Below are positions 59,750 through 64,000 of a DNA stretch of 64,000 bases, piece after piece. Every line of letters begins with the position of its first letter. Position 1 is the stretch's first letter. This DNA is from Paenibacillus sp. FSL R7-0337. Its GTDB lineage: Bacteria; Bacillota; Bacilli; Paenibacillales; Paenibacillaceae. Under the pieces are notes generated by a model. The model was not told the origin of the DNA, ran no database searches, and saw nothing but the letters and a program-made list of their open reading frames with translations. The position numbers and the translations under genes are program-made. The stretch covers positions 1,240,001 through 1,304,000 of the forward strand of contig NZ_CP150218.1 of NCBI RefSeq assembly GCF_037969875.1, in the 5' to 3' direction.

Positions 59750-60541
59750 TCAGCATTCTAGAAATTTTTTCATTTGCTTTTGATACCGTTTAACCTGCTC
59801 ACTATTAGCAAATTCTCTAAACGACTCAAAAAGAGCTATCAATTTTTTTATTGATATGTTATCTCCAAGAACTACACTTGAAGCCAGAGCTTCCAGGTTC
59901 TTATCAATCGCATCCTTATAATCTTCCTGATAAAATTTATATAGTGAAAATAAGCACAAATATCTCATCAAATATCTTGCTGTTATTTTATTATCCGGAT
60001 AAGTCTCTATAGCGTTCAACTCGTCTGACAAATCTGTTAGAGCCCACTCAATGGATAAATTGTTTTTAATAGCACTTTCGAATATTGTGACCATTCCGGC
60101 AATTATTTCTCTAGGATACTGTTTTAAATACTGAACATACTCTTTCAGCACTTCCTCTTTGCCTTCCATCAAGTCAATGGTGTATTTGTTTCCTAGGGCA
60201 AATACACTAAAATCTTGTATAATAAACTTGTCTTTCTCCTCTACGCCCTTGACCCATGAAAGATCTTTATATTTCAGGATGCAATCTCTTGATTCTGAAT
60301 ATCGTTTCAGCTTCTGATAAGCTACGCCCTTACATAACTGTGAATATCCAAGGTAGTAGATTAAGGGCCTGTCTTGAGATGATTTGCGGGATGACTGCGT
60401 AAGCTGATAGTAGTACAAAACACTAGACGCTTCGTAGAGCCTGTCAGCAACTCCAATCATATTGTGCCAATCTTCATTCGCAAAGGTTAGTCTTAACATG
60501 TTTGCAAGTGAATCAAGGTTATCTAGTTTCAACTCTCCCAC
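59750..60541 (-). CDS. TPR-like helical protein (regulator-type, no DNA-binding domain seen)
   Basis: 263 residues from a GTG at 60541 (GGAGGG site). Entirely helical with TPR-like pairs: YYLGYSQLCKGVAYQKLKRYSESRDCILKYKDLSW (about 72-106) and YLMRYLCLFSLYKFYQEDYKDAIDKNLEAL (about 192-221). It resembles the C-terminal part of Paenibacillus XRE-TPR regulators, which begin with a helix-turn-helix. Here that part is absent. It could be a stand-alone sensor or a peptide-binding protein. AT-richer than its neighbours. Confidence 0.6.
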   Translation of the reverse strand: MGELKLDNLDSLANMLRLTFANEDWHNMIGVADRLYEASSVLYYYQLTQSSRKSSQDRPLIYYLGYSQLCKGVAYQKLKRYSESRDCILKYKDLSWVKGVEEKDKFIIQDFSVFALGNKYTIDLMEGKEEVLKEYVQYLKQYPREIIAGMVTIFESAIKNNLSIEWALTDLSDELNAIETYPDNKITARYLMRYLCLFSLYKFYQEDYKDAIDKNLEALASSVVLGDNISIKKLIALFESFREFANSEQVKRYQKQMKKFLEC

Positions 60542-60688
60542 TTCAAACCCTCCTTATTATCCATATAAAAACATGTTATTCCATATATATACATTTGTCT
60601 ATTAAAGAGTTTGCTACATAGACAATATCATTTCAAATACCCATAATTACGGTATGTGCCAGTTTGTCATAAATAGGAGTGAACATAA

Positions 60689-61213
60689 ATGAATCTATCC
60701 GAACCTTTTACAACCGGACGTCTACACTTCCGCCTACTGAATCAGTCCGACATCGCTGCTGTCTACCGGCAATTCTCGGACCCGGACATGTGCAGATACT
60801 TCAGTGAGCCGCCCTGTGATTACAACGAAGCTGTGGAGATCATTGAGCATTACTCCCAGCCTGAGGGCAAAGGCCATCACCGCTATGGGATGTTTGACCG
60901 GGAGACCCAGGCCTTCATTGGCACCTGCGGCTATCATTATTGGGACGCAGAGCGGAAGCAAGTGGAGATTGGGTATGACATCTGGAAGGACTATTGGGGA
61001 CTGGGTTATATGTCGGAGACCCTGCCCATTCTTCTCAATACGTGCTTCACACAGCTTGACGTGGACTGTATCTATATCCTGACCCATCCGCAGAACGCTG
61101 CTTCGATGGCAACGGTGCGAAAGTTCGGGTTTGAGGGGTGTGAGCCTTGCAGGGAAGTGGAGGAAGAGCCTCTGGTGTGTATGAAGCTGATGCGTAATAA
61201 ATGGTGTGGTTAA
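60689..61213 (+). CDS. GNAT family N-acetyltransferase (RimJ/RimL-like)
   Basis: 174 residues: LTTGRLxFRLL-like start (FTTGRLHFRLLNQSDIAAVY), FIGTCGYHYWDAERKQVEIGYDIWKDYWGLGYMSE (about 92-126) with the acetyl-CoA loop region, and the late NAASMATVRKFGFEG. These are hallmarks of the Acetyltransf_3 group that acetylates protein N-termini or small molecules. RBS TAGGAG. Single gene; substrate unknown. Confidence 0.92.
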   Translation: MNLSEPFTTGRLHFRLLNQSDIAAVYRQFSDPDMCRYFSEPPCDYNEAVEIIEHYSQPEGKGHHRYGMFDRETQAFIGTCGYHYWDAERKQVEIGYDIWKDYWGLGYMSETLPILLNTCFTQLDVDCIYILTHPQNAASMATVRKFGFEGCEPCREVEEEPLVCMKLMRNKWCG

Positions 61214-61255
61214 TCCGGAGTCGAAATCTTTGTTTGTTTTATCATCGAGTTAAAT

Positions 61256-61292
61256 AAAAACAAGGTACCATTATTAAAAGAGGTACCTTGTT
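61256..61292 (-). terminator. Terminator after the SHOCT gene
   Basis: CAAGGTACC/GGTACCTTG stem followed by TTTTTATTT on the minus strand. Confidence 0.85.
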
Positions 61293-61306
61293 AAGGAATG
61301 TTGTTT

Positions 61307-61747
61307 TTATAGACCAAGTATCTGTTTTTTCTTGGCTTCAAATTCTTCTGGAGTTATGATACCAGAATCTCGAAGCTCTGCAAGCTGTCTCAGATCATCA
61401 ATCGAACCAGTAGATGCAGGCGGCGCTTGGCGATTGCTTCTCTCAGATTTATAGCTTGCTATATATTCACGAATTTTTTCGGCGGTTTTCATTTTTCCAG
61501 GCTGAATCAATACAACGTTTGCACTTGCTCCTTTTGTATTATCAGATTTGGATGTTTGAAGACCCGGTGTAATAACTTGTAAATAAGGCACTTTTAGAAA
61601 AGGCTTAACTATGCTGATTGTTACCACAGAATCCAATGGAATTGTTTGAGTATGCCCTCCTAATTTTTGTATGTTACTTGGCTTAATTACTAGATAATCC
61701 TCATAGAGTTCTAGAGATGATGTTCCGCCACTAATCTGATGTATCAT
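61307..61747 (-). CDS. PH-like/DUF4429-type protein with C-terminal SHOCT domain
   Basis: 146 residues. The N-terminal 80 or so form a beta-rich PH-like domain (SLELYEDYLVIKPSNIQKLGG, TIPLDSVVTISIVKPFLKVPYLQVIT). The C-terminus is a SHOCT motif (IDDLRQLAELRDSGIITPEEFEAKKKQIL). SHOCT helices usually mediate oligomerisation. Such proteins are frequent in phage and mobile regions and have no firm function. RBS AGAGGTGG. Confidence 0.85.
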   Translation of the reverse strand: MIHQISGGTSSLELYEDYLVIKPSNIQKLGGHTQTIPLDSVVTISIVKPFLKVPYLQVITPGLQTSKSDNTKGASANVVLIQPGKMKTAEKIREYIASYKSERSNRQAPPASTGSIDDLRQLAELRDSGIITPEEFEAKKKQILGL

Positions 61748-61879
61748 TATTTTCCACCTCTTTTTTAAGATAGAACTATTTTAGCATATTCTTCTAATAT
61801 TTTGTTATATTTTATCATTTGCTCCAAATAAAATTCAAAAAGATGCATTCCCGTAATATGGGTAAGTAACACGCCTGAA

Positions 61880-63466
61880 TCAGGAGCAACAAGGACTCCC
61901 TCTCCCACCGAGCTTTTCCAAATAATCTGTCATTTGATAGGACATATACAGCCTCAGAACATGATCGATTTGGCTCAAATCAAGCTGAATCAGTTCGTCG
62001 ATCTGGCGTAAGCGGTACCGCAAAGTGTTGCGGTGTACGAATAGTTCGTCTGCGGTCTTTTGCAGCTGCTGGTTGTTCTTCAAATAGGTATAGAGGGTAT
62101 GGTACAAGTCCGCATGATGCTTCTCATCGAATTCACGCAGGACTGTGAGCGCCGGATGGCTGACATCCCGGGAATCATGCTGCGCATGCGGGGATAACAG
62201 GTCATACAGCTGCACATCAGCATATAGCACACGCGGCTCCGCAGGCCAGACAATTCGCCCGATCTCCAGCGCCTTGAGCGCCTGCAGATAATATTTGCGG
62301 CAGTCCGTGAGATCGCTGAATTCCCGGCTGATCCCCAGGCGGATCTGATGGCTGACGAGAAATTCGCGCAAGCTTGGATCAACCTCTTTTGACCTGGAAG
62401 ATACACACTCACCATCACTCACCCCCACCATATGCTCATGGTAAAAGATCAGCCGCTCCTCCCCGAAATGCAGGTGCAGCTGATCTCTTAAATAACCGGT
62501 GTGTTTGCCGGAAACCGAAGCATCATACCCCGCAAGATCCAGCACCAGAACGGACAATCTGCCCTTGGGCAGATGCATACCGCTCCGCAGACTCTCCTGA
62601 ATAAGCAGCGGTCCGTTCTCTTCATTCTCCAGTAATCCATAGATTAGCTCTTCATATTCCGCCTGGCTGGAGTTCCGGTAAAAGCTGTTCTTCGCCAGCT
62701 CCGCCGCCACCAGCCCGGCCGTAAAACCCGCCAGCTCATGATCCCTCTGTTCAATCGGGCGTGTGTCGCCCAGCACAATTACATTTCCGACAGGCTTGCT
62801 GCCGATCCTAATCTTGGCGACCAGCTTAGTCACCTGGCTTCCGCTGCATTCCACTTCATAAGCCTCCAGCGACTCTATGCCGGTCTGCACGCTCTTCAGT
62901 TGGTGGACGGCAGCAATGAAATCATAGGAGCAATAGCCTTTGTGCAGATTATCGCTCCAGATGGGGTCGGTAACCCCGCTACAATCCGAAGCAGCCAGAA
63001 CCTTATAGCTTACATCGATGATAATCACCGGATTGCCCATCAGCTCTGCCGCAGCACACACGATTACATCCAATCCTTTGCCGGCGACACAGGCCGCAAG
63101 CATCCTGCTCTTAGCCTGCTCCCGTTCAGCTTCTTCCAGGAACAGCTCCCGGATCTGATTATAGAGCTCAAACACATCTTCCTCCGCCCCGAATTCCATA
63201 CGGTTCTGTCCGCTATATATCTGCTGCTGGCCTGATGCTGGCTCCACCATGTCATTAATTAGCATCAGGCTGGCTTGATCCACCCCCTCAGCATCATCCG
63301 GTAATCCGGACTGGTAGCCCACATAGATATATTCAGGTGCAAAATGCGTCAGGCTCTTCGTGATCAGCATCGTATCTGAATAGGCAGTCGTTAATGCTTT
63401 GTTCCACTGGATATGTACGGCGTGCTTACTAAAATGTCTGCTAATCTGTTCAAAGGTAACACTCAT
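61880..63466 (-). CDS. PucR/CdaR-type transcriptional regulator
   Basis: 528 residues from the ATG at 63466 (GGGGGTGAG site); an upstream in-frame ATG is unlikely. The N-terminal half contains a GAF-like sensory part (VIIIDVSYKVLAASDCSG, VGNVIVLGDTRPI). The C-terminal HTH_30 is typical: LYTYLKNNQQLQKTADELFVHRNTLRYRLRQIDELI (about 465-500). It is divergent from an acetoacetate-decarboxylase-like gene across a 130-base gap, which it may control. Confidence 0.9.
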   Translation of the reverse strand: MSVTFEQISRHFSKHAVHIQWNKALTTAYSDTMLITKSLTHFAPEYIYVGYQSGLPDDAEGVDQASLMLINDMVEPASGQQQIYSGQNRMEFGAEEDVFELYNQIRELFLEEAEREQAKSRMLAACVAGKGLDVIVCAAAELMGNPVIIIDVSYKVLAASDCSGVTDPIWSDNLHKGYCSYDFIAAVHQLKSVQTGIESLEAYEVECSGSQVTKLVAKIRIGSKPVGNVIVLGDTRPIEQRDHELAGFTAGLVAAELAKNSFYRNSSQAEYEELIYGLLENEENGPLLIQESLRSGMHLPKGRLSVLVLDLAGYDASVSGKHTGYLRDQLHLHFGEERLIFYHEHMVGVSDGECVSSRSKEVDPSLREFLVSHQIRLGISREFSDLTDCRKYYLQALKALEIGRIVWPAEPRVLYADVQLYDLLSPHAQHDSRDVSHPALTVLREFDEKHHADLYHTLYTYLKNNQQLQKTADELFVHRNTLRYRLRQIDELIQLDLSQIDHVLRLYMSYQMTDYLEKLGGRGSPCCS

Positions 63467-63598
63467 CGCTCTCACCCCCTGCTTATTATAGTGCGCCGCG
63501 CACAAGATTCCCATTTATTTTTATATTTTCCATATATATAATCACTGGAATAGTCATGTTACATTATTCGTGACCCTATAACACAGGAGGAGATTCAG

Positions 63599-64000
63599 AT
63601 GAGCAGCTTCGTAAAAGATGTGAATGAAATTACCAAAAGAATCAATACACCTACGACCTTCTATAATGCCGAGACCCTAACCGTCTATTGGGAGACTTCG
63701 CCCGAAGTGATCCGCAGCATTCTGCCCGCCCCGCTTACGCCGGGTCCAAGGCCGCTTGTGCACGCTTTTGTAGCTAACTATCCCCGCACCAGCTTCTGCG
63801 AGCCTTACCGGGAAGCCGCGGTCTTCGTCCTGGCAGCCTACAATGGGCAACCGGGCACCTACTGCCTCTCCATGCCGATCAGCGATGATATCGCGATGGG
63901 CCTGGGGCGTGAGATTTACGGCTTCCCCAAGAAGATGGCCGACATCAGCCTGCAGAAGGAGGATCAGCATGTGGCAGGCAGCGTCTCCCGGCGGGGCACT
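63599..64000 (+). CDS. Acetoacetate decarboxylase-like protein (3' end outside window)
   Basis: The first 134 codons are visible, from the ATG at 63599 (AGGAGG site). Features of the acetoacetate decarboxylase family: YWETSPEVIRSILPAPL near the N-terminus, PLVHAFVANY, YCLSMPISDDIAMGLGREIYGFPKKMADI. The FPKK lysines match the Schiff-base lysine and its neighbour in Clostridium Adc, and the E in GREIYGFPKK is conserved. It may decarboxylate acetoacetate or a related beta-keto acid. Divergent from the PucR-type regulator. Confidence 0.9.
   Translation, partial: MSSFVKDVNEITKRINTPTTFYNAETLTVYWETSPEVIRSILPAPLTPGPRPLVHAFVANYPRTSFCEPYREAAVFVLAAYNGQPGTYCLSMPISDDIAMGLGREIYGFPKKMADISLQKEDQHVAGSVSRRGT

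Overview
The window is chromosomal DNA from a Gram-positive, most likely Paenibacillus or a close relative. The reasons are AGGAGG-type ribosome binding sites, GTG and TTG starts, a copper-amine-oxidase-N (stalk) domain protein, a SigO/RsoA-like split sigma factor, HYR/CBM3 surface modules, and WYL and PucR regulators. The assignment is by family resemblance only.

About 52 kb (3239-55523, all on the minus strand) is one extracellular contractile injection system (eCIS, a phage-tail-like particle of the Photorhabdus PVC type). Read in the direction of transcription (high to low coordinates), it has these parts. (1) A lysis and surface block: an LLH-type holin (55119-55523), a 2422-residue secreted protein with about 23 HYR repeats and a C-terminal CBM3 (47762-55030), an XhlA-like membrane protein (47385-47651) and a DUF1906 glycoside-hydrolase-like endolysin (46562-47359). 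(2) A 1331-residue toxin/cargo protein with an eCIS N-terminal motif and a WHH nuclease tip (42407-46402), with an SMI1/KNR4 immunity gene. (3) A 13-kb AT-rich array of headless toxin-immunity cassettes (28873-41768). It includes two copies of a PoNe/PoNi-like nuclease-immunity set, WHH/HNH nucleases, one toxin with a broken catalytic core, and a chimeric pseudogene. (4) The structural operon: AAA+ ATPase, DUF4255 cap-like protein, sheath, tube, tail-assembly protein with a probable -1 frameshift into a DUF6760 protein, second tube, an unknown Pro/Gln-rich protein, LysM protein, gpD-like hub, gpV-like spike, PAAR tip, gp25, two baseplate-J-like proteins, tail protein I, and two long fibres ending in peptidase S74 chaperones. 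No capsid, terminase, portal or integrase is present, so this is not a prophage. No T6SS membrane-complex gene is present either.

Divergent from the holin are two overlapping genes (55782-56299). They look like a sigma factor split into a region-4 subunit and a region-2 subunit. I find a promoter-like motif, AGTTGT-17 nt-TTACTT, before this sigma operon, the full-length toxin gene and the ATPase gene, with weaker versions before the holin, giant-protein and sheath genes and in three places in the toxin array. The simplest model is that the split sigma factor switches on particle, toxin and lysis genes together and activates itself.

The flanks are ordinary chromosome. On the left are a LysR regulator (partial), a stalk-domain secreted protein and a WYL regulator. 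On the right are a sulfotransferase with an APS kinase, a small membrane protein, a secreted protein, a TPR-type protein, a GNAT acetyltransferase, a SHOCT protein, and a PucR-type regulator divergent from an acetoacetate-decarboxylase-like gene (partial).
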